In this document: piece after piece, positions 11,781-19,407 of the stretch
How the letters are laid out: each line of letters opens with the position of its first letter
Position numbering within the stretch: position 1 is the first letter of the stretch
Source: Salinisphaera sp. T31B1
GTDB lineage: Bacteria; Pseudomonadota; Gammaproteobacteria; Nevskiales; Salinisphaeraceae
Assembly: GCF_040361275.1 (NCBI RefSeq)
Contig: NZ_APNH01000002.1
Span: forward strand, 186,001 to 250,000
Direction: 5' to 3'
DNA length: 64,000 nt
Made by a program: the position numbers and the translations under genes
Notes under the pieces: model-generated
The model's database searches: none
What the model saw: only the letters and a program-made list of their open reading frames with translations
Told to the model about the DNA's origin: nothing

Positions 11781-11830
11781 ACGCCGTCACCGGCGTGGTC
11801 AGCACGAATGCGCAATCCACCGGATTGCGC
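11781..11830. other. Two adjacent inverted repeats in the BCCT/topoisomerase gap
   Basis: ACGCCG-tcac-CGGCGT (11781-11796) and GCGCAATCC-acc-GGATTGCGC (11810-11830) lie in tandem in the 254-base gap between divergent genes. Neither is followed by a T-run. They could be operators or RNA hairpins; no known regulator site is recognised. Confidence 0.4.
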
Positions 11831-11922
11831 GCTCGACATTCGCGGTCGAAGCTTTGTCCACGCATCGTCGCCGCTGCAGCCGGCGTAATGATCCGCATTC
11901 GACACGGCAAGGAACATGATCG

Positions 11923-12951
11923 ATGGCATCACAGGCCAAGACCGTCGCCCGCCTGCGCTGGGGCAAGGGATTTACCTATCGCTATACGCACGGGCGCAAT
12001 AAGGGGCGCACCCTAAAGGACGCCCGCTGGCGGGACTGGATCGCCGAACTGGTGATCCCGCCAGCCTGGCACGACGTCGAGATCACCCTCGATCCGAAGG
12101 CTCGGGTGCTGGCCAGCGGCCGCGACGATGCCGGCCGCAAGCAGTATATCTACAACAGCGAATTCACCGCAGCGCAGCAGCGTCGAAAGTTCGACCGCCT
12201 GACGCAGTTCGCCCAGCAGCTTTCAACCATGCGACGGGTCACCGGACAGCACCTGAGACAACCGGGATTCACGCGGGAAAAAGTGCTGGCCTGTATGGTG
12301 AGACTCATCGATATGGCCTATTTCCGTCCCGGCAGTGAACGCTACTTGCGCGAGAACGACTCCTATGGCCTGACCACCATGCGTTCGCGCCATCTACGGA
12401 TCGAGGGCGACGAGTTGATTTTCGACTACGACGGTAAAAGTGGCCAGCACCAGCACCGCGTAGTCGAGGATCGACGGCTGGCACGAGTGGTCGCCGAGCT
12501 CGATGCCGAACCCGGCTACGAGATATTCAAGTACTACGACGACGATGGCGACAAGGTCTATGTCGATAGCGCAGATCTCAACGAATACATCCGGGAAGTG
12601 ATGGGAGATGCGTACAGCGCCAAGGATTTTCGCACCTGGGCGGGGACGTCGCTGGCCGCGCTTGCATTGGACGAACTGGGCATCGGCGACGACGAGCAGG
12701 TCAGCCAGACGTACGTACGCCAGGCAGTCGAGCGCGTCGCCGAGCGGCTCGGCAATACGCCGGCGATCGCCCGCGACAGCTATATTGACCCACGCGTCAT
12801 CGACACCTATCTGGATGGGCGAACGCTCAGTCATTTTCTGACGCTGATTCAGAACGAGCTCGAAAAAGGCGACCTGACCGGCCCCGAGGAGCGTGCGATC
12901 ATGAAAATGCTGGAAAGCCGGGTCGATCGCGAGCGGGCGGCCAAAGTGTAG
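11923..12951 (+). CDS. DNA topoisomerase IB, poxvirus-like
   Basis: 342-residue type IB topoisomerase that relaxes supercoils of either sign through a 3'-phosphotyrosine intermediate without ATP. The catalytic region is intact: KDFRTWAGT (residues 234-242) carries the active-site arginine, and GNTPAIARDSYIDP ends with the nucleophile Y287. The N-terminal DNA-binding domain begins GKGFTYRY and includes the IPPAWHDVEI segment common to bacterial homologues. Bacterial TopIB is scattered and accessory; it stands alone here with no partner gene. Confidence 0.93.
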   Translation: MASQAKTVARLRWGKGFTYRYTHGRNKGRTLKDARWRDWIAELVIPPAWHDVEITLDPKARVLASGRDDAGRKQYIYNSEFTAAQQRRKFDRLTQFAQQLSTMRRVTGQHLRQPGFTREKVLACMVRLIDMAYFRPGSERYLRENDSYGLTTMRSRHLRIEGDELIFDYDGKSGQHQHRVVEDRRLARVVAELDAEPGYEIFKYYDDDGDKVYVDSADLNEYIREVMGDAYSAKDFRTWAGTSLAALALDELGIGDDEQVSQTYVRQAVERVAERLGNTPAIARDSYIDPRVIDTYLDGRTLSHFLTLIQNELEKGDLTGPEERAIMKMLESRVDRERAAKV

Positions 12952-12970
12952 AACCAGGCACCGATGAGTT

Positions 12971-12991
12971 AGGATGGAAAATCCATCTTTT
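12971..12991 (+). terminator. Short hairpin with T-run after topoisomerase IB
   Basis: GATGGA-aaa-TCCATC, extended outward by A-T and G-T pairs, then TTTT. It is a small but standard-looking intrinsic terminator ending 18 bases before the next gene's ATG, so it may also affect translation there. Confidence 0.5.
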
Positions 12992-13008
12992 CCTTATTGG
13001 TGCTGCTT

Positions 13009-14067
13009 ATGGCCAACGAACACAACGCGCCCGTACTGGTAACCGGCGGTAATGGTTATGTTGCGTCGTGGGTGGTCAAGTACCTTCTCGAGGACGGCCA
13101 GAATGTACACGCGACCGTGCGCGACGTTTCCAACAAGGACAAGGTCGGCCATCTGGAGGGGATTGCCGCCGAGGCGCCCGGCACCCTGACGCTTTTCGAA
13201 GCCGACCTACTGGATCCCGGCGCGTTCGATGAGGCGATGGCCGGCTGTCGGGTGGTCTTCCACACGGCCTCGCCGTTCGTGATCGCCGGCGTCGAGGATC
13301 CGGAGGCCGAACTGGTTCGTCCGGCGGTGGAAGGCACCGAGAACGTGCTTGCCAGCGTCGAGCACACGGCCAGCGTGGAGCGCGTGGTTCTCACCTCGAG
13401 CGTGGTCGCGGTCTATGGCGACGCCGCCGACATGGCCGATGCCGGCCTTTACGCCTTCGATGAACGCCATTGGAACACTACCTCCAGCGTCGACCACCAG
13501 CCCTACAACTATTCCAAGGTATGTGCAGAGCGGCGCGCTTGGGAGCTCAACGATGCACAGCAGCGCTGGCAGTTGGTCACGATCAATCCCGGCTTCGTCC
13601 TCGGCCCGTCGCTCACACGCGCCAGCGCGTCGACGAGTCTGTCGACGATGAAGCAGTTCGGCAACGGTACTCTAAGGTTGGGCGCGCCGGAACTGTATTT
13701 CGGCGTGGTCGACGTGCGTGATGTAGCCGAGGCCCACCGACGTGCCGGTTTCCTGCCCAAGGTTAGCGGGCGGCATATCGCTACCAGTGGGACGGTCAGC
13801 ATGCTTGAAATGGGGCGCATGCTGACCGAAGCGTTCGGTAAGCGCTATCCGTTCCCGTCTCGCACGCTACCCAAATGGTTGCTCTGGTTGGTTGGCCCGT
13901 TCCAGGGTTTGCCTCGACGGTTTGTCGAGCGCAACGTCGGTCACCGTCTGGATTTCGACAACGGCTATATCAAACGCGATCTGGACATGCGTTTTCGTAC
14001 AGTCCGCGAAACCGTACAGTCCCATTTTCAGCAGATGCTAGACGACGGGCTCGTTCGACGCCGATAG
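13009..14067 (+). CDS. NAD(P)-dependent epimerase/reductase, dihydroflavonol-reductase-like
   Basis: 352-residue extended short-chain dehydrogenase. The N-terminal dinucleotide motif is VTGGNGYVASWV (residues 11-22). The catalytic serine is at about 130-131 (LTSSVVAVYG), and Y166 with K170 form the YxxxK pair. The DERHWNT..YNYSKVCAE layout is that of the dihydroflavonol 4-reductase/cinnamoyl-CoA reductase branch, which in bacteria reduces varied aldehydes or ketones. The ATG at 13009 is preferred over an upstream GTG (13000) or TTG (12997), although no clear ribosome site precedes any of them. Substrate unknown. Confidence 0.88.
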   Translation: MANEHNAPVLVTGGNGYVASWVVKYLLEDGQNVHATVRDVSNKDKVGHLEGIAAEAPGTLTLFEADLLDPGAFDEAMAGCRVVFHTASPFVIAGVEDPEAELVRPAVEGTENVLASVEHTASVERVVLTSSVVAVYGDAADMADAGLYAFDERHWNTTSSVDHQPYNYSKVCAERRAWELNDAQQRWQLVTINPGFVLGPSLTRASASTSLSTMKQFGNGTLRLGAPELYFGVVDVRDVAEAHRRAGFLPKVSGRHIATSGTVSMLEMGRMLTEAFGKRYPFPSRTLPKWLLWLVGPFQGLPRRFVERNVGHRLDFDNGYIKRDLDMRFRTVRETVQSHFQQMLDDGLVRRR

Positions 14068-14116
14068 TCAGGCTCGGTCAATTGTCGGTCCGCGACGGCT
14101 ATGGGATGATCGCGCC

Positions 14117-14617
14117 ATGAATACGCGGATGACCTTTCTGGCGGGCTTCATCGCCGCGGCCGGCGCACTGGCTTTTGCCTATTATCTGCAGTATGCGCAC
14201 GGTTTGGAGCCGTGTCCGCTGTGTATTTTCCAGCGCGTGGCCATGGCCGGCGTTGGGCTGTTCTGTCTCGCGGGCTTCATCCACGGGCCGGGCGCCACCG
14301 GCGGTCGCGTCTATCTGGCGCTTGCGCTGATCTGTGCGCTCACCGGCGCGGCGATAGCTGCACGGCATGTGTGGCTCATGCATCTGCCGCCGGACCAGGT
14401 GCCGGCCTGCGGTCCGGGCCTGGATTATCTGATCGATATCATGCCGTTGACCGAAGTCCTGACCACGGTCCTGCGCGGCGACGCCAGCTGTGCCACGGTC
14501 AAGGGTGCATTCGCGGGTCTCAGTCTGCCGGCCTGGACCTGTATCTATTTCATCGGTCTGTCGCTGGCCGGTATGTTGGGGCTGTTGGTGGCCCCGGCCC
14601 GTTCGCGCAGTCGTTGA
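14117..14617 (+). CDS. dsbB: Disulfide bond formation protein DsbB
   Basis: 166-residue inner-membrane quinone reductase that reoxidises DsbA. Four membrane helices are evident. The first periplasmic pair is C33/C36 (CPLC), and the second is C98 and C125 in the loop [20 protein letters not shown]. These are the four cysteines of a functional DsbB. No dsbA is adjacent. rraA follows 31 bases later on the same strand. Confidence 0.95.
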   Translation: MNTRMTFLAGFIAAAGALAFAYYLQYAHGLEPCPLCIFQRVAMAGVGLFCLAGFIHGPGATGGRVYLALALICALTGAAIAARHVWLMHLPPDQVPACGPGLDYLIDIMPLTEVLTTVLRGDASCATVKGAFAGLSLPAWTCIYFIGLSLAGMLGLLVAPARSRSR

Positions 14618-14648
14618 ATCCTCCATTTCTTCTCATCAAGGCAAGCTC

Positions 14649-15134
14649 ATGTATCCGGTCACCGATCTTTGCGACGAATTCTCCGACAAGATCCAGATAG
14701 CCGAGCCGATCTTCACCGACTTCGGTGCGGTCCTGGCTTTTGGCGGCCCGATCAGTACCGTCAAGTGCTTCGAGGACAACTCTCTGGTGCGCGCCGCGCT
14801 CGAGGAGCCCGGTGAGGGCCGTGTACTCGTGGTCGACGGGGGGGCCTCCGATCGCTGCGCGCTGCTTGGCGATAACCTCGCTCAACTCGCCATTGACAAC
14901 GACTGGGCGGGCATCGTGGTCTACGGCTGTATCCGCGATAGCGCCGAGATCTCGCAGATGGATGTGGCGGTGAAGGCGCTCAATACGCACCCCAAGAAGT
15001 CCAGCAAGAAGAATCAGGGCGAGCGCGATGCGCCGGTGCGCTTTGCCGGCGTGTCGTTCATGCCGGGTGACTGGTTATATGCCGATCTCGACGGCGTGAT
15101 CGTCTCGGAATCGGAATTGTCGCTGTCCGAATAG
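14649..15134 (+). CDS. rraA: RraA-like regulator of ribonuclease activity
   Basis: 161-residue RraA-family protein. In E. coli, trimeric RraA binds RNase E and inhibits mRNA decay; some relatives are aldolases. The start [11 protein letters not shown] and the motifs [22 protein letters not shown] and [11 protein letters not shown] match the RraA branch rather than the aldolase branch. The ATG has AAGGCAAG upstream. It sits between dsbB and a uracil-DNA glycosylase gene, not beside menA as in E. coli. Confidence 0.92.
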   Translation: MYPVTDLCDEFSDKIQIAEPIFTDFGAVLAFGGPISTVKCFEDNSLVRAALEEPGEGRVLVVDGGASDRCALLGDNLAQLAIDNDWAGIVVYGCIRDSAEISQMDVAVKALNTHPKKSSKKNQGERDAPVRFAGVSFMPGDWLYADLDGVIVSESELSLSE

Positions 15135-15200
15135 AAGCATCGGCCATCGCGCCCCGCAACACGCGTGCGGCCCCGTCCGGCGGGCAGGGCAGAAGCCGCC

Positions 15201-15878
15201 ATGCCTGAGCCGTCAGTATCGCAAATTCGTCAGCCCCCGCCGGACTGTACGCGCTGCCCACGTCTTGTAAGCCTGCGCAAGCACGTGCGTACCGAACGGC
15301 CGAACTATCACGCGGCGCCGGTGCAAGCCTTCGGACCGGCCGACGGCCGCCTGTTGGTTGTCGGCCTGGCGCCAGGCATGCACGGCGCCAATGCCACTGG
15401 CCGCCCGTTTACCGGCGACCGCTCGGGCCAGCTTCTTTTTGAAACCCTGTACAGACAGGGGCTTTGCTCGGCGCCGGTCTCCGTAGGGCCGGGAGACGGG
15501 CTGCAGCTCCACGATTGTCGGATCACCAATGCCGTCAAATGTCTGCCGCCCGGCAATCGGCCGGTCGCCGCCGAGATCAACGCCTGCAATGCGTTTCTGC
15601 GAGCCGAAATCGAGCCGGCAACGGTCGTGCTCGCATTGGGCGGGCTGGCGCACAATGCCGTGGTGCGCGCACTGGGGCTGCGTCGGGCCGACCACCGCTT
15701 CGGCCACGACATCGTCCATCGCCTGCCGGCGGGCCAGACGCTGATCGATTCGTATCACTGCAGCCGCTACAACATCAACACCGGCCGGCTGACGCCGGCC
15801 ATGCTCAATCGGGTGTTCGCACGCGCATGCCGAATGATTGCGGGCAACGGCTTGCCTGAGCCCTCGATGACGCCATAG
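15201..15878 (+). CDS. Uracil-DNA glycosylase, family 5 (UDGb-like)
   Basis: 225-residue Fe-S uracil-DNA glycosylase that removes uracil and other deaminated bases. Motif 1 is GLAPGMHGANATGRPF (residues 55-70), with Ala-Pro-Gly in place of the polar catalytic residue of other families, typical of family 5. Motif 2 is SYHCSRYN, where most relatives have SYHPS. Cysteines C16, C19, C114 and C129 have the 4Fe-4S spacing. The ATG at 15201 places the first cysteine pair correctly. The gene ends 7 bases before uvrC, forming a small DNA-repair operon. Confidence 0.87.
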   Translation: MPEPSVSQIRQPPPDCTRCPRLVSLRKHVRTERPNYHAAPVQAFGPADGRLLVVGLAPGMHGANATGRPFTGDRSGQLLFETLYRQGLCSAPVSVGPGDGLQLHDCRITNAVKCLPPGNRPVAAEINACNAFLRAEIEPATVVLALGGLAHNAVVRALGLRRADHRFGHDIVHRLPAGQTLIDSYHCSRYNINTGRLTPAMLNRVFARACRMIAGNGLPEPSMTP

Positions 15879-15885
15879 TGATGCC

Positions 15886-17709
15886 ATGACCGAGGCAGGC
15901 TTCGATTCCAAACGCTATCTGCGCCAGCTCACCCAGGCGCCGGGCGTCTATCGCATGTACGACGTCAAGGGTGACGTGTTGTATGTCGGCAAGGCGAAGA
16001 ATCTCAAGAAACGGGTTTCGAGTTATTTCCTGCGGGCGTCGGGCAATGCAAAGACCGAATCCATGCTTGATCAGGTGGCCGATATCGAGGTCACGATCAC
16101 GCATACCGAGGATGAGGCGCTGCTGCTGGAATCCACCCTCATCAAGCAGCACCGACCGCGCTACAACGTCTATCTGCGCGACGACAAGAGCTATCCTTAT
16201 CTGCTGATCACCGGCGACAACGCCTACCCCCGCGTCGTCTATCACCGCGGTGCCCAGAAACGCCAGGGCCATTACTTCGGCCCGTTCCCGAGTGCGAGTG
16301 CGGTCAAGAGCACTCAGGACACGCTGATGCGACTGTTTCAGTTGCGCAATTGCCGAGACAGCTTTTTCGAGAACCGCTCGCGACCCTGCCTGCAATATCA
16401 GATCAAGCGGTGCAGCGCCCCTTGCGTGGGCCATATCAGCGAGGCCGATTATGCACGCGACGTGCAGGATGCGGTCGAACTGCTGGAAGGCCGCAACGAA
16501 AAACTCATTGATCGGCTGGTCGGTGATATGGAATCCGCGGCCCGGGCGCTGGACTTCGAGACGGCCGCCCGGCTACGGGAGAAGATATCGGCACTGCGCC
16601 GGCTGCAGTCGCAAAGCCAGAAAGTCGGTGGGCAGGGTGATTTCGATCTGATTTGTGCGGCGGTGGACGGCGGCGTGGCTGCCGTGGTCGTGGTGACCGT
16701 GCGGGGCGGGATCAATCTCGGCCATCGCAGCTTTTTTCCGAGCGCACCGGCCGGCACCGAATCGGCGGACGTCATGGCGGCCTTTGTCAGCCAGTATTAT
16801 CTCGAGCGCAGGCCGCCACCGGAGCTGCTTGTCGACCCGATGCCGGCCGACGACGCCTGGTTGTCGGAAAGTCTGGCCGAGCGCGGTGGCCGGCGTGTCC
16901 ATCTGAAGACTAGCGTACGCGGCGAGCGCCGCCGCTGGCTGGACAATACCCGGGCGACGCTGACCCAGACGCTGTCAGCCCAGTTGGCAAGCCGTGCCGG
17001 GGTGGAAAAACGTCTGGCTTCACTGGCCGACGCGCTGGGCCTGTCGGCACCGCCGATGCAGATGGCCTGCTTCGATATCAGTCATACGCGCGGCGAGCGT
17101 GCGGTGGCTTCGTGTGTCGTGTTCGAGGCCGGGGCGCCCCAGAAGTCCGCCTATCGGCGCTTCAATATCGACGGCATCGAGCCCGGAGACGATTACGCGG
17201 CCATGCGTCAGGCGCTCACACGCCGGTTCAAGCGGGTCAAGGACGGCGAGGCAGCGATGCCGGACCTGTTGCTGATCGATGGCGGCAAGGGCCAGCTCGG
17301 TGTGGCCGTGGAAACCCTGGACACGCTGGAAATACGCGGCGTGCAGCTGCTCGGCGTGGCCAAGGGCTCGACCCGCAAGCCGGGCCTCGAGCAGCTGTTT
17401 TTGCCCGGCCAGTCGGCGCCGCTTATACTGCCCGCGGACTCGCCCGGGCTGCATCTGATCCAGCAGATACGGGACGAAGCCCACCGCTTCGCCATAGCCG
17501 CCCATCGCGGTCAGCGTGGCAAGGCGCGGCAAGGTTCGATGCTCGACGGGATAGACGGACTGGGCCCAAAACGCCGCAAGAAGCTGCTTCAGACCTTCGG
17601 CGGGCCGAAGCAGGTCGCCCGGGCCGGCATCTCCGAGCTTGCACGCGTGGAGGGCATCAGTGCGACCATGGCACAACGCATCTACGATTATTTCCATAAC
17701 ACGGCGTAA
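15886..17709 (+). CDS. uvrC: Excinuclease ABC subunit C
   Basis: 607-residue dual-incision nuclease of nucleotide excision repair. Domains in order: GIY-YIG nuclease at the N-terminus (GVYRMYDVKGDVLYVGKAKN), the cysteine-containing stretch RSRPCLQYQIKRCSAPCVG around residue 165-185, the UvrB-binding UVR helix pair around 200-235, the RNase H-like endonuclease domain (FDISHTRGE; LLIDGGKGQL), and a C-terminal double helix-hairpin-helix (DGIDGLGPKRRKKLLQTFGG). All parts are present at normal length. uvrC-pgsA order is the classical gammaproteobacterial one. Confidence 0.97.
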   Translation: MTEAGFDSKRYLRQLTQAPGVYRMYDVKGDVLYVGKAKNLKKRVSSYFLRASGNAKTESMLDQVADIEVTITHTEDEALLLESTLIKQHRPRYNVYLRDDKSYPYLLITGDNAYPRVVYHRGAQKRQGHYFGPFPSASAVKSTQDTLMRLFQLRNCRDSFFENRSRPCLQYQIKRCSAPCVGHISEADYARDVQDAVELLEGRNEKLIDRLVGDMESAARALDFETAARLREKISALRRLQSQSQKVGGQGDFDLICAAVDGGVAAVVVVTVRGGINLGHRSFFPSAPAGTESADVMAAFVSQYYLERRPPPELLVDPMPADDAWLSESLAERGGRRVHLKTSVRGERRRWLDNTRATLTQTLSAQLASRAGVEKRLASLADALGLSAPPMQMACFDISHTRGERAVASCVVFEAGAPQKSAYRRFNIDGIEPGDDYAAMRQALTRRFKRVKDGEAAMPDLLLIDGGKGQLGVAVETLDTLEIRGVQLLGVAKGSTRKPGLEQLFLPGQSAPLILPADSPGLHLIQQIRDEAHRFAIAAHRGQRGKARQGSMLDGIDGLGPKRRKKLLQTFGGPKQVARAGISELARVEGISATMAQRIYDYFHNTA

Positions 17710-17757
17710 GTCGGTAGCCGCAGGCCTGGCCGCGGTCGGCGCGTAGAGGAGACACGT

Positions 17758-18309
17758 TTGAACCTGCCCATCTGGCTGACCCTGTTTCGGCTCATTCTCA
17801 TTCCCTTCGTGGTGGGGCTGCTGTTCGTGCCGCTGGCGGAGGCGAATATCGCCGCAGCTGTACTGTTCGGCATTGCGCTGGCGACCGACTGGCTCGACGG
17901 TCATCTCGCACGGCGCTGGAACCAGACCTCCGCATTCGGCGCCTTTCTCGACCCGGTTGCCGACAAACTCATCGTGTGCGCCGTGCTGGTGATGCTCGTC
18001 TACCGCGATCCGCACTACTATATCGCGCTGTCGGCCACGATCGTCGTCGGACGCGAGCTCACCGTATCGGCATTGCGTGAATGGATGGCCGAGCTCGGCG
18101 AGCGCGGGGTGGTCGCTGTGGGGGCAATGGGCAAGTACAAGACCGCAATCCAGATGGGCGCGATCTTCTGCATGGTCTTCGATCTCGCTCAACGCAGTGG
18201 CATCTACACGGTTGGTGTGGTGCTGCTGGTGATCGCGGCAGCCCTGACGCTCTGGTCCATGATCGAATATCTGCGTCAGGCCTGGCCCCGGTTGAGCATG
18301 GAGCGCTGA
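17758..18309 (+). CDS. pgsA: CDP-diacylglycerol--glycerol-3-phosphate 3-phosphatidyltransferase
   Basis: 183-residue inner-membrane enzyme making phosphatidylglycerol phosphate. The CDP-alcohol phosphotransferase signature is complete: DWLDGHLARR followed by GAFLDPVADK supplies the metal-binding aspartates. About five membrane helices are visible. The start is a TTG with AGGAGA at the right distance, and the resulting N-terminus (NLPIWLTLFRLILIP) matches the family. It follows uvrC and precedes tRNA-Gly and tRNA-Cys as in E. coli. Confidence 0.96.
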   Translation: MNLPIWLTLFRLILIPFVVGLLFVPLAEANIAAAVLFGIALATDWLDGHLARRWNQTSAFGAFLDPVADKLIVCAVLVMLVYRDPHYYIALSATIVVGRELTVSALREWMAELGERGVVAVGAMGKYKTAIQMGAIFCMVFDLAQRSGIYTVGVVLLVIAAALTLWSMIEYLRQAWPRLSMER

Positions 18310-18394
18310 GCCAACGCCTCGCATCGGTTTCAATCGCTGCCTGAGCGAGGGTAGACGATTCATCGTTCCGATTCTCGTGGCGTGAGATCCTGGG

Positions 18395-18413
18395 GACAGC
18401 GCGAAGCGCTGTC
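18395..18413 (+). other. Hairpin downstream of pgsA
   Basis: GACAGCGC-gaa-GCGCTGTC is a perfect 8-bp stem with a three-base loop, 85 bases past the pgsA stop and without a T-run. It could mark the pgsA mRNA 3' end. Confidence 0.4.
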
Positions 18414-18557
18414 GTGGCCTGGGATGGCCAGACACCGAACGGTGCGATGGGCGTTGTCGACCGTCGGCACCCGGTGCCGCCCACGGGAATAGGCGGCCAT
18501 CGGAGCCCTCCGAGGCGGGCCGTTCTGCCAAACTCTGAAATCGTTCGGAAAAATGCC

Positions 18558-18585
18558 TTGACAGAAAAACAGTCTGGCCTAGAAT
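18558..18585 (+). promoter_or_regulatory. Promoter of the tRNA-Gly/tRNA-Cys transcript
   Basis: Consensus TTGACA (18558-18563), 16-base spacer, TAGAAT (18580-18585), then a G/C-rich discriminator (atgcgctc) of the kind linked to stringent control of stable RNA. The tRNA-Gly begins 15 bases after the -10. Confidence 0.88.
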
Positions 18586-18600
18586 ATGCGCTCTCGACGG

Positions 18601-18675
18601 GCGGGAATAGCTCAGTGGTAGAGCACAACCTTGCCAAGGTTGGGGTCGCGAGTTCGAATCTCGTTTCCCGCTCCA
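18601..18675 (+). tRNA. tRNA-Gly(GCC)
   Basis: 75-nt cloverleaf with acceptor stem GCGGGAA/TTCCCGC, anticodon loop TTGCCAA (GCC), T-loop TTCGAAT and encoded CCA. It differs from E. coli glyW by one base fewer in the D-loop and a few substitutions, and occupies the glyW position downstream of pgsA. Confidence 0.98.
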
Positions 18676-18689
18676 AATAACACCGCCGA

Positions 18690-18720
18690 AACCTCGGCCC
18701 GACCGGTCGGGGTTTTTGTT
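18690..18720 (+). terminator. Terminator-like hairpin between tRNA-Gly and tRNA-Cys
   Basis: AACCTCGGCC pairs with GGTCGGGGTT (two G-T pairs, 5-base loop), followed by TTTGTTT. It has all the marks of an intrinsic terminator, yet tRNA-Cys begins only 38 bases further on with no obvious promoter of its own. Confidence 0.65.
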
Positions 18721-18757
18721 TATCGGGCCCCGGCACGCTGTCGCCGGTCGCCCCACC

Positions 18758-18831
18758 GGCCAGGTGGCAGAGTGGTGATGCAGCGGCCTGCAAAGCCGCG
18801 TACCTCGGTTCGATTCCGGGCCTGGCCTCCA
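18758..18831 (+). tRNA. tRNA-Cys(GCA)
   Basis: 74-nt cloverleaf with acceptor GGCCAGG/CCTGGCC, anticodon loop CTGCAAA (GCA), T-loop TTCGATT and encoded TCCA end. Same length and position as E. coli cysT. Confidence 0.98.
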
Positions 18832-19407
18832 TTATTTCGTCGAGACGCAGCCTTTCGCGGTTGCAATCGTCGGTGATTGGTCTCGTGATGTCACTGCATG
18901 GCCTGTAGGTGACCGCGTCGGCGATACGACATCCGCAGTCTTCCGATCGGGCCGCGAGCACGCCAGTGGTACTGGCCGGCCTGTCGGTCAACGAACCAGT
19001 CGCCCCCGTGCGGGAATGCTCGCTTTGTGCCTCGACAGTCCCGCGGATTTTCTTGGCGTGGCCCCGGCCGCACCTCATAGCACACGCCCTCACAGCTCAC
19101 GCTGCAAGAACGCATTCGCGTCGCTTGTTCGCCCGTGGGGCTCGTCTTCTGCGGTCGTCGCCACCGGCCTAACCCTGCCTCGCTCCACGCAAGTCCCACC
19201 CCCATGGTCAAGCGGCCGGATCATGTCGTCCGGTACGATGCGTCATATGAGCAAGCCAGCCTCGCGAACGATCGACCACGCGGATACGGCGCTTGGCCGG
19301 CCGGGCGTTCTAGACGCGCGTGTCCCGGCAGACGGCGGACCGGCCATCGTGCGAGCGGGGCGGGCTCGATCGAAGAGGCGGTGGTTGGTGCGAGCGGGCG
19401 TCTGCGT
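18832..19407. other. Gene-free stretch between tRNA-Cys and phosphoglucomutase
   Basis: 576 bases with no protein-like frame. The phosphoglucomutase frame stays open upstream to 19135, but the extra codons are arginine- and proline-rich and unlike the family. A TACGAT -10-like hexamer occurs near 19236 and could serve the downstream gene. No RNA gene or repeat is evident. Confidence 0.4.

Noticed and set aside
18059-19093. Long minus-strand frame containing ERETRFELATPTLARLCSTTELFP-like text
   Set aside because: This is the well-known spurious translation of the strand opposite a tRNA gene. The segment lies exactly over tRNA-Gly and tRNA-Cys.
19135-19407. 91-codon N-terminal extension of phosphoglucomutase
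   Set aside because: Open but Arg/Pro-rich and unlike the family; the ATG at 19408 gives the normal N-terminus.
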